A stretch of 17,187 nt of DNA from Chloroflexota bacterium (GTDB lineage Bacteria > Chloroflexota > Anaerolineae > Promineifilales > Promineifilaceae): NCBI GenBank assembly GCA_008501785.1, contig QQUD01000764.1, forward strand, positions 1 through 17,187. The letters are read 5' to 3'. This document shows, one piece after another, positions 7,093 to 14,579 of the stretch (positions within the stretch are counted from its first letter, which is position 1; each line of letters begins with the position of its first letter). Both the position numbers and the translations under genes were made by a program. Under the pieces are notes generated by a model. That model was not told the origin of the DNA. It saw only the letters and a list, made by a program, of their open reading frames with translations, and did not search any database.

Positions 7093-8961
7093 CTACTCCC
7101 GCACCCCATCAATCACATCTGCCACCAAATCATACCGACCAAACGCAGGCATCAGGTATGTACCTTGCACAAACGGCCGTATTTCCCCCAAAATCTCCTG
7201 CGAAATCTTCACCCCTTCTGCTTGCGGTTTGGCAGCGTGTCGCATCCGGTCCCGCATTGCGTCGGGAATGTTGATGCCGGGAACTTCGTAGTGTAGAAAT
7301 TCGGCATTGCGAATGTTGTAGAGCGGCTTGATGCCTGCCACAATCGGAATGATCGGTTCGTTGTAGGTGGATTCGTAGCGGTTGATGAAGGAAACGGCCG
7401 TTTCCGCATCAAACACCGGCTGCGTAATCGCAAAATCAGCCCCATTGCGCACCTTTTTGCGCAGCAGCTTCATTTCCCGCCCCACATCTTTTGGTGTCAA
7501 GCTTAACGCACAACCCACATTAAAATTCGTCGCCTGATCAATCGAATTACCAGCCTTGTCCAACCCCTCATTGAATTGTTTTTTAATGAGCTGAATCAAA
7601 CCAGACGGCACGATGTCATAACTGTCCATCGCCTCAGGGTAATCACCAATTTTGGTTGGATCACCCATCGTTACAAACAAGTTGCGAATGCCCATCGCAT
7701 ACGATGCCAACAAATCACCCTGAATGCGCAACAAATTGCGACCTCGCGTTGGAAAATGGAGCACCGTCTCCAGCCCCACTTGCTGCTGCACCAGATGCGC
7801 CGCCGCCCACGCGCTCATCCGCATCCGCGCCAGTGGACTGTCAGCGATGTTTAATAAATTAGCACCCGCCTCTTTCAACATTTTGGCACTGGTCAACATC
7901 CGCTGCGCCGCGATCCCTTTTGGCGGGCTCATTTCTACCGTAATCACAAAGGTTTCGTTTGCCAGATTTTCGGCTAACTGCGTTGGAGGGTCCACCACAA
8001 CCGTCTGCCGCTCTTCACGTGACACAATATTGACGCGGGGCAGTGTGATCACAGGCGGCTGTGGATTGTCGAGCGCCTTGCGCATGGCCGCAATGTGCGC
8101 CTCAGTTGTGCCACAGCAGCCACCCACCAGCACCGCGCCTGCTTCTGTCAAAGCATGAGCATAACGACCAAAATATTCAGGCGTTGCCGGGTACATGACG
8201 CGCCCGCCATCGGTGTGTTCGGGCCAACCTGCATTTGGGTTGGCGGCCAGCAGCTTGTCTGGGGCAATCTGGCGCATCACCATCAGCAAGCGCAGCACCT
8301 GAGCGGGACCACCGCTGCAATTGATGCCAATCACATCCACATCAAGTTTCGCCAACCGTTCGGCAACTGTATCTGAGGCGTGACCAAGCAGTGTGCGGTC
8401 ATCGCGCGTAAATGTCATTTCAGCGACAATGGGAATGTTTGGCGCTATCTGACGAGCAGCGGAAACGGCCGTTTCCAACTCCTTCGGGTCAGACAACGTT
8501 TCAATCACCAAAAAATCAACACCTTTGGGTTCAGCAAATACCAGCGCTTCAATCTGTTCGGCATAGGCGGCCCTTACTTCGGCAACAGTGACGCGGCCTA
8601 ATGGCACCATACGAACGCCTAACGGCCCCACAGAACCTGCCAGCAGCACCGGTTTGAATGAACTTTCGATGACACGGCGGGCAATGGTAACGGCCGTTTC
8701 GTTAATCATCTTCACATCGCGCTGAAATCCATATTCCGCCAGCTTGTACCGGTTTGCACCAAAACTGTTCGTTTCAATCACATCAGCACCAGCATCAATA
8801 TAGCCACGATGGATTTCGGCCACAACGGCTGGATTATGTAAATTGATTGCATCAAAACATTGGTCAACCGACACGCCTTTCGTGTGCAGCATCGTACCCA
8901 TTGCGCCATCGAACAGTAACGGCCGTTCAGCCAATCTTTGGCGAAATTCTTCTCTATTCAT
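7093..8961 (-). CDS. Bifunctional homocysteine S-methyltransferase / 5,10-methylenetetrahydrofolate reductase (YitJ-like)
   Basis: 622 residues, two domains. Residues 1-about 300 are a homocysteine-binding barrel: LLFDGAMGTML at the start and the zinc cysteines Cys215 (GINCSGG) and Cys282/Cys283 (GGCCGTT). Residues about 330-610 are a methylenetetrahydrofolate reductase barrel with FVITVEMSPPKG, NLFVTMGDP and ADFAITQPVFDAE. The enzyme should reduce methylene-THF to methyl-THF with FAD and use a methyl group to form methionine from homocysteine, in the cytoplasm; which methyl donor the first domain uses is not shown by the sequence. Start ATG has GAGG (8968-8971) six bases upstream. The gene contains five ACGGCCGT palindromes, two inside perfect 16-bp palindromes. 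The LCP gene lies upstream on the same strand, separated by a repeat hairpin. Confidence 0.95.
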   Translation of the reverse strand: MNREEFRQRLAERPLLFDGAMGTMLHTKGVSVDQCFDAINLHNPAVVAEIHRGYIDAGADVIETNSFGANRYKLAEYGFQRDVKMINETAVTIARRVIESSFKPVLLAGSVGPLGVRMVPLGRVTVAEVRAAYAEQIEALVFAEPKGVDFLVIETLSDPKELETAVSAARQIAPNIPIVAEMTFTRDDRTLLGHASDTVAERLAKLDVDVIGINCSGGPAQVLRLLMVMRQIAPDKLLAANPNAGWPEHTDGGRVMYPATPEYFGRYAHALTEAGAVLVGGCCGTTEAHIAAMRKALDNPQPPVITLPRVNIVSREERQTVVVDPPTQLAENLANETFVITVEMSPPKGIAAQRMLTSAKMLKEAGANLLNIADSPLARMRMSAWAAAHLVQQQVGLETVLHFPTRGRNLLRIQGDLLASYAMGIRNLFVTMGDPTKIGDYPEAMDSYDIVPSGLIQLIKKQFNEGLDKAGNSIDQATNFNVGCALSLTPKDVGREMKLLRKKVRNGADFAITQPVFDAETAVSFINRYESTYNEPIIPIVAGIKPLYNIRNAEFLHYEVPGINIPDAMRDRMRHAAKPQAEGVKISQEILGEIRPFVQGTYLMPAFGRYDLVADVIDGVRE

Positions 8962-8987
8962 CTTCTACCTCAGTTGTGGGAAGAGGA

Positions 8988-9086
8988 ACACAGAGCTACA
9001 CAGAGAACCACAGAGTTGCACAGAGAAAGAAAAAACCTCTTCTTTTCTCTGTGCAACTCTGTGCCATCTCCGTGCAACTCTGTGTC
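8988..9086. repeat. Imperfect inverted repeat built of ACAGAG units, strong hairpin
   Basis: The core arms cacagagttgcacagagaaa (9009-9028) and its exact reverse complement (9044-9063) form a perfect 20-bp stem around a 15-nt loop. Outside them a second, less perfect pair (8988-9007 with 9068-9086) extends the stem to about 40 bp. The element fills almost the whole gap between the LCP gene stop and the methyltransferase start. Runs of C-ACAGAG of this kind are dispersed intergenic repeats in many environmental bacterial genomes. It may also end LCP gene transcription. Confidence 0.9.
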
Positions 9087-9094
9087 ACTCTTAT

Positions 9095-10165
9095 CTATTC
9101 TTCATAAAACATATCTTGAATCAGCGGAGCCGCTTTATCATTGATTAAAATCAGCACCTGAGCACCTGTTTCTGTGCGAAAGCTCTCCACATAATCAAAA
9201 TCAAGCACATCATTCCGAATATTTTCCGACGGCACATCACCGGCTAAAGTCGCCAACCGTACAATCTGGTCGAGACTTAAATCTGTGCGGATGCCCTGTT
9301 CAAGCTGCTGATACAGCACCGGCGAGCGCGAAATAAGGCTAGGCAAACCCAAGCCGAGTGCTTTATCCCGCGCTGCCAAAATCACTTGCTGCTGCCGCTG
9401 CGCTCGTCCAAAATCATTATCGACATGACGGGTCCGTGCATATTTCAACGCCAATTCACCATCAAAATGGTTCAAACCTTCAGGAATAAACAGCGGCTGA
9501 AACCCATTATTCATGTCAGGAAATTTCGGATCATTCAAATCATAAGGCACATACACATCGATGCCACCCAACGCATTAATGCCATTAATAACCGCACTAA
9601 AATCAATCAGCACATAATGATTCAAACGAATCCCAAGATTGTATTCCACTGTTTGCATCGCCAGCGCCGCCCCCCCAATTGGATTATTCCCAGCAGAACC
9701 ATAGACAAAGGCTGTATTAATGCGATCTCGACCATGCCCTGGAATCAGCACATACAAATCACGCGGAATCGATAAAATCGAAATGCTATTATTGGCGGGA
9801 TCGAGCGATGCCACCATGATTGAGTCAGTACGAGAAATAAAAGATTCGCCGGGACGCCGATCAATCCCCATCAGCAAGACATTCACGCGCTCAGCTCCAC
9901 CCCAAGGCTCAGATGTTGGAATCAATGTTGGGGTTGGTTCACCTGCAAGTAGAGGGGGCGGGGCCGCAGGACCATCTTGGTTCAAACTGAGGTCCACTCC
10001 TGCCACTTCAGCCGCCGATCGTTCAAGTGGATTTAACGGCCGATTTAGCATCACCTGAAATGTTAAATAAGCAAAAATAATCACCACAACACCAGACAAC
10101 ACAAACGCAATCGACAACGCATACGTCAGCCAACCCGGTAAAATACTTTGTTTTGTTCGATACAA
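9095..10165 (-). CDS. LytR-CpsA-Psr (LCP) family cell-wall glycopolymer ligase
   Basis: 356 residues starting at a TTG. The frame is open to a TTG at 10186, but a full GAGGAG (10172-10177) sits inside that extension six bases before the TTG at 10165, so I start there. A membrane helix covers about residues 15-38, followed by a Pro-rich linker (AAPPPLL, PTPTLIPTSEP) and the LCP domain from about 93. Family motifs seen are RTDSIMVAS (Asp114), SIPRDLYV (Arg135), YVLIDFSAVINGINALGGID and the basic ALKYARTRHVDNDFGRAQRQ. LCP enzymes transfer polyprenyl-diphosphate-linked glycans to peptidoglycan or other acceptors on the outer face of the membrane. In a Chloroflexota member the acceptor is unknown. 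A good promoter lies upstream (10248-10277). Family call is firm. Confidence 0.93.
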   Translation of the reverse strand: MYRTKQSILPGWLTYALSIAFVLSGVVVIIFAYLTFQVMLNRPLNPLERSAAEVAGVDLSLNQDGPAAPPPLLAGEPTPTLIPTSEPWGGAERVNVLLMGIDRRPGESFISRTDSIMVASLDPANNSISILSIPRDLYVLIPGHGRDRINTAFVYGSAGNNPIGGAALAMQTVEYNLGIRLNHYVLIDFSAVINGINALGGIDVYVPYDLNDPKFPDMNNGFQPLFIPEGLNHFDGELALKYARTRHVDNDFGRAQRQQQVILAARDKALGLGLPSLISRSPVLYQQLEQGIRTDLSLDQIVRLATLAGDVPSENIRNDVLDFDYVESFRTETGAQVLILINDKAAPLIQDMFYEE

Positions 10166-10171
10166 TTCAAA

Positions 10172-10177
10172 CTCCTC
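10172..10177 (-). promoter_or_regulatory. Shine-Dalgarno GAGGAG deciding the LCP start
   Basis: GAGGAG on the minus strand lies six bases before the TTG at 10165. No comparable site precedes the TTG at 10186. Confidence 0.8.
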
Positions 10178-10247
10178 GGCAAACAACTACCAATATTATC
10201 CAAAACAATGTGTGATTATACAGTTAAACCAAGAAATAGCAGGATGA

Positions 10248-10277
10248 ATTATAAATGATTTGCCTACTACTCATCAA
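10248..10277 (-). promoter_or_regulatory. Sigma-70-type promoter for the LCP gene
   Basis: On the minus strand TTGATG (10277-10272) is followed by an 18-bp spacer and a perfect TATAAT (10253-10248), giving a leader of about 75 nt. A second TATAAT on the same strand (10220-10215) lacks a good -35. Confidence 0.65.
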
Positions 10278-10368
10278 TCCTGTTAACTCAAACCTATTTA
10301 ACAAGCTTCACGGTCCTATCTTGAACAATAGAATTTGCTAATAGACAAGATTATTCTCATAAAAACCG

Positions 10369-10397
10369 TTGACATCAAGTCTGTTTAAAGATAGATT
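10369..10397 (+). promoter_or_regulatory. moaA: Sigma-70-type promoter for moaA
   Basis: A perfect TTGACA (10369-10374), a 17-bp spacer and TAGATT (10392-10397) lie about 40 bp before the moaA ATG. The expected leader is only about 35 nt, so there is no room for a molybdenum cofactor riboswitch downstream of it. Confidence 0.75.
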
Positions 10398-10438
10398 AAC
10401 AAAACCTACTTTTCTACGACTTGTTGAGGTAATAATTT

Positions 10439-11464
10439 ATGGCAAACACATTAGCAAAAACAATCGATAAACTGAACCGTCCCCTCCGCGATTTACGCAT
10501 TTCTGTCATTGATAAATGCAACTTCCGCTGCCCCCACTGTATGCCTGCCGAAATTTTCGGAGCTGATTACAACTTTCTCAGCAAAGCTGAACTACTTTCT
10601 ATCGATGAAATTGTGCGACTGGCACAGCTATTTGTCGATCTGGGGGTCACAAAATTACGCATCACAGGCGGCGAGCCACTGGTACGCCCCGATGTGGTCT
10701 CCATTGTCGAAAAGCTGGCTAAAATTTCTGGTGTTGATGACCTGGCTTTAACCACCAATGGCTATTATTTACCCAAATATGCGCAACAGCTTAAAGATGC
10801 AGGACTTGATCGGTTAACAGTTAGCCTGGATTCATTGGACGACGAGGTGTTTTTGCTGATGAACGGCGGTAAATCCTCTGTCTCCCAAATATTAGAAGGC
10901 ATTGCTGCTGCGCAGGCTGCCGGATTCAAATCACTCAAAATCAATTGCGCCGTCAAGAAAAACATTAACGATCACACAATTGTCGATCTGGCCCGATATT
11001 TTAAAAACAAAGGTCACATTTTACGTTTTATCGAATACATGGATGTGGGTAATCTAAATGGCTGGAAGCTGGATGATGTCGTCATGGCCGAGGAAATCAT
11101 TGGCATGATTGATGCTGAAATGCCGCTGGAGCCAGTTGCGCCAAATTATAGAGGAGAAGTAGCAAAACGACACCGCTATTTAGACGGCGAAGGTGAAATC
11201 GGCGTCATTGCATCCGTTACTGAACCATTTTGTGGGGACTGCTCCCGCGCCCGCATTTCAAGTGCTGGCGAATATTACACGTGCCTCTTCGCCATTCGTG
11301 GCAAAGATTTGCGCACACCCATGCGAGAAGGTGCATCTGACGCTGAAATGCGCGATCTGATTGGCGGCGTCTGGCACAAACGCACCGACCGTTACTCGGA
11401 ATTACGTACCTCATTCACACGTGTACCAGCCAAGGGTGCAGAGATGTATCGGCTGGGGGGATAA
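10439..11464 (+). CDS. moaA: GTP 3',8-cyclase MoaA (molybdenum cofactor biosynthesis)
   Basis: 341 residues, usual MoaA length. The radical SAM cluster motif is C27-x3-C31-x2-C34 (CNFRCPHC). ITGGEP at 75-80 is the SAM-binding GGE motif, and TTNG and SLDS follow. The second 4Fe-4S cluster is ligated by C265-x2-C268-x13-C282 (CGDCSRAR...YYTC), which is specific for MoaA among radical SAM enzymes, and the protein ends in the conserved Gly-Gly tail (RLGG) needed for catalysis in the family. It starts the molybdenum cofactor pathway by rearranging GTP in the cytoplasm, acting with MoaC. No other moa, moe or mob gene is in the window, so it appears to stand alone. ATG preceded by GAGG nine bases upstream. 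Confidence 0.95.
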   Translation: MANTLAKTIDKLNRPLRDLRISVIDKCNFRCPHCMPAEIFGADYNFLSKAELLSIDEIVRLAQLFVDLGVTKLRITGGEPLVRPDVVSIVEKLAKISGVDDLALTTNGYYLPKYAQQLKDAGLDRLTVSLDSLDDEVFLLMNGGKSSVSQILEGIAAAQAAGFKSLKINCAVKKNINDHTIVDLARYFKNKGHILRFIEYMDVGNLNGWKLDDVVMAEEIIGMIDAEMPLEPVAPNYRGEVAKRHRYLDGEGEIGVIASVTEPFCGDCSRARISSAGEYYTCLFAIRGKDLRTPMREGASDAEMRDLIGGVWHKRTDRYSELRTSFTRVPAKGAEMYRLGG

Positions 11465-11552
11465 CAACTTTGCCTCAGATAAAAGTGGGTAACAATCGTA
11501 AGCTCATTTAAACACTTTATTCAAAAATTTATCAAGACTTTTCATTCTAATG

Positions 11553-11588
11553 CAACTGATTAACTTTTGGGTCAAAGTTAATCAGTTG
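11553..11588. repeat. Perfect 15-bp hairpin after moaA, without U-tract
   Basis: caactgattaacttt (11553-11567) and its exact reverse complement (11574-11588) enclose the loop tgggtc. It lies 89 bp past the moaA stop. Neither strand has a T run directly after the stem, so it is not a classical intrinsic terminator; it could be a protein site, an RNA-stabilising hairpin or a dispersed repeat. Confidence 0.8.
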
Positions 11589-11691
11589 AGATTCCATTCA
11601 AACAAATCATTCACTACACATTGTTACTCTATTTTCTAAACAAGTGAAGTTTCAAATAAATCCACCATTGTCATACCCATTCCGTCAATGG

Positions 11692-11733
11692 TTTACCGAA
11701 GTAACTGTATTTTTTATTGATTGTTTCGGTAAA
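11692..11733. repeat. 9-bp inverted repeat next to the MauE-thioredoxin promoter
   Basis: tttaccgaa (11692-11700) and ttcggtaaa (11725-11733) are perfect inverted repeats with a 24-nt AT-rich spacer. The right arm ends four bases before the -35 box at 11738, which is a typical place for a regulator site. No regulator gene is visible. Confidence 0.5.
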
Positions 11734-11737
11734 ATAC

Positions 11738-11766
11738 TTGACCTGTCATGGTAGATAATTTACACT
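11738..11766 (+). promoter_or_regulatory. Sigma-70-type promoter for the MauE-thioredoxin gene cluster
   Basis: TTGACC (11738-11743), a 17-bp spacer and TACACT (11761-11766) match the consensus at 5/6 and 4/6 positions. Transcription would start near 11773, giving a leader of about 90 nt before the ATG at 11866. Confidence 0.6.
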
Positions 11767-11865
11767 CACAAATAACTTTTTGTGTTTATTTAAGTCTCAA
11801 CGTAGCCGCCAAATTATTACTCTCCAACACTTTCACACTAATATCCGCCTGAATGGAGAAAACTT

Positions 11866-12996
11866 ATGGACACAGCTCTCCTTGTTGTACGACTATTTCT
11901 GGCTTTAGTTTTTGTTATAGCTGGATTTGGTAAGGTAGCTGATAAAGCTGGCACTAGACAAGCCATGCTTGGTTTTGGCCTACCAAGCATTTTTACAACT
12001 CCATTTAGTATACTTCTGCCACTGGTTGAACTTGCGATATCAATTGGATTGATTTTTGAGCGAACTGCATGGGAGGCAGCCCTCGGCGCAACAGGATTAT
12101 TACTAATTTTCTTAATTGCAATTATCATCAACTTGCTTATTGGACGTCAACCTGATTGTCACTGTTTTGGTCAAATCCATTCTGAGCCAATCGGCTGGTC
12201 AACGCTCATGCGGAATGGAGTATTTATTCTTCTAGCTGGTTTCTTGGTGTGGAAAGGCCCAGCGTCCATCGGCCCAAGCGCTATGGCTTGGATCACGACT
12301 TTAACCGGCTTCCAACTAATGAGTTTCATTTTTGCCACTCTTTTGCTTGGCTTGCTAGTTGCAGAAGGATGGTTTTTAATTCATTTGCTCCGACAAAACG
12401 GCCGTTTGTTACTCCGTATTGAGACACTTGAGTCTAAAATCTTACTAGGTAGTTCAAGTTCATCAACTAATTTTCCCTCTAATTCAAACTTGACTACAAA
12501 ACAAACCGGCTTGCCGGTAGGGGTAGAAGCACCACCATTTAGTCTTAGAGATTTAGAGGGAAATTCAAGAACACTAGACATGTTATGTGCGAATGGCAAG
12601 CCAGTTTATCTGATACTTATTGATCCGAATTGTGGGCCTTGTATTGCTTTTCTACCAAATCTCGTCCGCTGGCAGAACGATTATGAAAATTTGTTGACAA
12701 TAGCGATTATCAGCCGTGGCACTCCCGAAGCTAATAGAGCAAAGTTTGGCGATCATCACCTAGCTAACTTTTTGCTACAGCAGGATCACGAGATTTCTAA
12801 AGCTTATCAAGTGGCCGGTACACCATCCGCAGTACTAATTCTCCAAGATGGGACAGTTGGCAGTTCGGTAGCAGGAGGCGTGGAAGCTATCAAAGGACTG
12901 ATAAGTCTGTTGGCGAAGGGATTGTTCCAGAAAGTATCAACAGGAACTAACGGCGAAGAAAGGTTTCGGGTTAAAGCAAATGACAGTGTTAAATAA
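11866..12996 (+). CDS. MauE/DoxX-like membrane protein fused to a thioredoxin domain
   Basis: 376 residues. Residues 1-175 hold about five hydrophobic helices (4-24, 47-65, 70-92, 116-130, 142-174) in the pattern of MauE-type membrane proteins, with the family's C-x-C-F-G motif (DCHCFG, Cys98 and Cys100) between helices 3 and 4. After a Ser/Asn-rich linker (about 190-215) comes a redoxin/TlpA-like thioredoxin domain: PVGVEAPPFSLRDLEG, active site CGPC (256-259) and the cis-proline AGTPSAVLI (Pro320). In the methylamine dehydrogenase system MauE and MauD are separate and help form the many disulfides of the small subunit; here both activities appear in one chain, likely passing electrons across the membrane for disulfide handling outside the cytoplasm. 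GGAG (11856-11859) lies six bases before the ATG. It probably leads a three-gene cluster that ends in a cysteine-rich exported protein. Confidence 0.88.
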   Translation: MDTALLVVRLFLALVFVIAGFGKVADKAGTRQAMLGFGLPSIFTTPFSILLPLVELAISIGLIFERTAWEAALGATGLLLIFLIAIIINLLIGRQPDCHCFGQIHSEPIGWSTLMRNGVFILLAGFLVWKGPASIGPSAMAWITTLTGFQLMSFIFATLLLGLLVAEGWFLIHLLRQNGRLLLRIETLESKILLGSSSSSTNFPSNSNLTTKQTGLPVGVEAPPFSLRDLEGNSRTLDMLCANGKPVYLILIDPNCGPCIAFLPNLVRWQNDYENLLTIAIISRGTPEANRAKFGDHHLANFLLQQDHEISKAYQVAGTPSAVLILQDGTVGSSVAGGVEAIKGLISLLAKGLFQKVSTGTNGEERFRVKANDSVK

Positions 12997-13141
12997 ATTC
13001 GCTTACAACTTTGGTGTTTCGCACCTGGGTTCCTTAAGGGATAATTTTGCAAAAATTGCAATGGTAGTCCAAACGCGACTTTGCCCAGAATCGTGAAACT
13101 TGCAGTTATTTGCTGCGTTCTCCTAAAGAAGAGGTGGATAT

Positions 13142-13489
13142 ATGGCTGAAGAAATGAGCATGTGGAAAGGGTCTGTTCAATACAATGAAGAATCAATTGG
13201 TGTTGTGTTAACACTGATCGATAATGAAGGTGTTTTGACAGGACGTTTACAAGTCATGGATCCTGAAAATTCAGGACTCCATGAAATGGGGATTATTTCA
13301 ACAGGCTCCAAAGTAGATAATACTGTAACGTTTGAGACAAATACTGAGTTGGAAGTTAACGCTATGCAAGATACCGATTCTCTGATTGGAACAATCTTAT
13401 TCCCTCCCCGTAACGAAGAAGGCAGTTTTGAGGCTGATATAAAGTTAAAGGAAAGCACTGTCCTATATTTGCCCTTTGTTCGCCGATAA
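13142..13489 (+). CDS. Small cysteine-free beta-rich protein, unknown function
   Basis: 115 residues, not recognised. The sequence alternates short hydrophobic strands with Gly/Asn turns (SIGVVLTLIDNEGVLTGRL, SLIGTILFPP, SFEADIKL), suggesting a small beta-barrel or sandwich. It is acidic, has no cysteine, no signal peptide and no membrane segment. Its start has GAGGTGG (13131-13137) just upstream. It lies 145 bp after the MauE-thioredoxin gene and 44 bp before the exported cysteine-rich gene on the same strand, so co-transcription is likely. A role as immunity, chaperone or accessory protein for its neighbour is possible but only a guess from position. Confidence 0.7.
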   Translation: MAEEMSMWKGSVQYNEESIGVVLTLIDNEGVLTGRLQVMDPENSGLHEMGIISTGSKVDNTVTFETNTELEVNAMQDTDSLIGTILFPPRNEEGSFEADIKLKESTVLYLPFVRR

Positions 13490-13533
13490 CTATGAACTTG
13501 TTACCTTAGCATAATTAGTAGTTGGGTAAAATT

Positions 13534-14436
13534 ATGAATCAAAACTTGTTTGATCAATACACACGTGTTCTAAGCCAAGCAACCTCTCGACGCGAAATTC
13601 TGCGTATCATGTTAAGCATGGCTGCGTTATCGATTACATCTCGTTTTGCCGGAACGAAGTTGGCCGTCCTTGCTGGAACGCCTTCGAGCATTTATGATGA
13701 CACATGTTCTGAAGTGAATAGTCATGGAATGTGTCAATTTGGCCAAGAAAAAGATAAAAGGCCAGGGTATGAAGAGGAAGAATCCGATATATGTACTGAT
13801 TCTCCAGACAGTTTTGGGAGGGCAAGCTTTATAGTAAGCTGCAAAGAACATGACAGTTGTTATCAAAAATGCGATAAAACTAAAGAGTATTGTGATGATC
13901 TTCTTCGCTTTCGCATGCAAGGTGAATGTTTTAGAGCATATCCAGGTGCCTTGAACAGCTTGAAGAGGGCTGCATGCTTGTCAGTAGCCCAAATTTATCA
14001 CACCGTGCTTTCTCTTGCACCAAAGGCTGAGCGGGGTTGGATAAAGGCGCAACAAAATGCTTGCCAATGTTGTGGCGAGTTAGATTTAGGGGAACTTACA
14101 ATCTGGTGCTCGACTCAACCTGGCGAGGAGCCGTTTCCAGAAGTTCTAGAAGTTTACCAAAATGTAACACTTTCAAAACCAGCAGAAGGTAGTGACCATT
14201 TTTATTTTTATAGCGAACTTCAGTACATCTCAGGTCCTATCACATGGGATCCACCATCCGCATTGCAGACATACGTCCTTGAAGGGGAGACGGATGGATC
14301 AAACTTAAGTGGATGGGCACGATGTGAAACACCAGGCTTATGTTCTGCAACTTATAAATTAAAATTTCCGATCCAAAATTGGCCTGAGAATGCTTACCCT
14401 CCATGGGATGGAAGATTTGTACAGTGCATTTTTTGA
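13534..14436 (+). CDS. Tat-type exported cysteine-rich protein with phospholipase A2-like motif
   Basis: 300 residues from the ATG at 13534; a TTG at 13522 would add four residues. The N-terminus FDQYTRVLSQATSRREILR with a twin arginine (Arg19-Arg20) and a following hydrophobic stretch (about 22-48) matches Tat signals of the form FDxxTRxLSxxxSRRxxLR. The mature part has 16 cysteines. At residues 103-132 the pattern C-KE-HD-S-CY-x2-C-x6-CDxLLxxxM-x3-C matches the phospholipase A2 core, with catalytic His106-Asp107. No typical calcium loop is obvious before it. A second cysteine cluster (CQCC, 177-180) and a beta-rich C-terminal region follow. It would fold outside the cytoplasm with up to eight disulfides, fitting the MauE-thioredoxin gene upstream. 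Enzyme activity is inferred from the motif alone; a structural or toxin-like role is equally open. Confidence 0.82.
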   Translation: MNQNLFDQYTRVLSQATSRREILRIMLSMAALSITSRFAGTKLAVLAGTPSSIYDDTCSEVNSHGMCQFGQEKDKRPGYEEEESDICTDSPDSFGRASFIVSCKEHDSCYQKCDKTKEYCDDLLRFRMQGECFRAYPGALNSLKRAACLSVAQIYHTVLSLAPKAERGWIKAQQNACQCCGELDLGELTIWCSTQPGEEPFPEVLEVYQNVTLSKPAEGSDHFYFYSELQYISGPITWDPPSALQTYVLEGETDGSNLSGWARCETPGLCSATYKLKFPIQNWPENAYPPWDGRFVQCIF

Positions 14437-14508
14437 AGCTAAATGTTCGATATTAGGTTTGGAAAAAACTGGTCAATTATTCCGTATAAGTTAAGGAATT
14501 TTTTGAAT

Positions 14509-14579
14509 AGGTTTTTTCCTGCATTACTCCTGTAATTTTGGGTATTTTCCCTTTTGAATAAAAAGGGTTGAAAAAACCT
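14509..14579. repeat. 10-bp inverted repeat overlapping the terminator arm
   Basis: aggttttttc (14509-14518) is the exact reverse complement of gaaaaaacct (14570-14579). The second copy overlaps the left arm of the hairpin at 14574-14621, so the two structures exclude each other. Confidence 0.6.
14549..14567. terminator. Short hairpin between convergent genes
   Basis: CCCTTTT (14549-14555) pairs with AAAAGGG (14561-14567) around GAATA. It lies about 110 bp after the stop of the cysteine-rich gene. There is no plus-strand U-tract, so it is at best a weak terminator for that gene. Confidence 0.35.

Larger units (their letters stand above)
11465..11865. other. Intergenic region with two hairpins and a promoter, no gene
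   Basis: The 400-bp AT-rich gap between moaA and the MauE-thioredoxin gene has no credible reading frame. It holds a perfect 15-bp hairpin (11553-11588), a 9-bp inverted repeat (11692-11733), a 7-bp one (accattg/caatggt, about 11664-11692), a promoter (11738-11766) and a leader of about 90 nt. Confidence 0.65.

Noticed and set aside
6912..7112. 66-codon minus-strand frame in the gap upstream of the WD40 gene
   Set aside because: It overlaps the end of the methyltransferase/MTHFR gene in another frame, has no recognisable domain and a weak start.
8988..9086. CRISPR-like repeats
   Set aside because: The units are adjacent inverted short words with no regular spacers and no cas gene nearby.
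10398..10438. Molybdenum cofactor riboswitch before moaA
   Set aside because: The predicted leader is only about 35 nt, too short for that riboswitch, and no conserved stems are seen.
11866..12996. Two separate genes, MauE and thioredoxin, joined by sequencing error
   Set aside because: The frame is continuous with a natural Ser/Asn-rich linker and no internal ribosome site or start codon context at the domain border.
13627..13920. 97-codon minus-strand frame that looks like a small membrane protein
   Set aside because: It lies wholly antisense to the cysteine-rich gene, and its hydrophobic residues arise from the complement of Lys/Glu-rich codons there; no Shine-Dalgarno.
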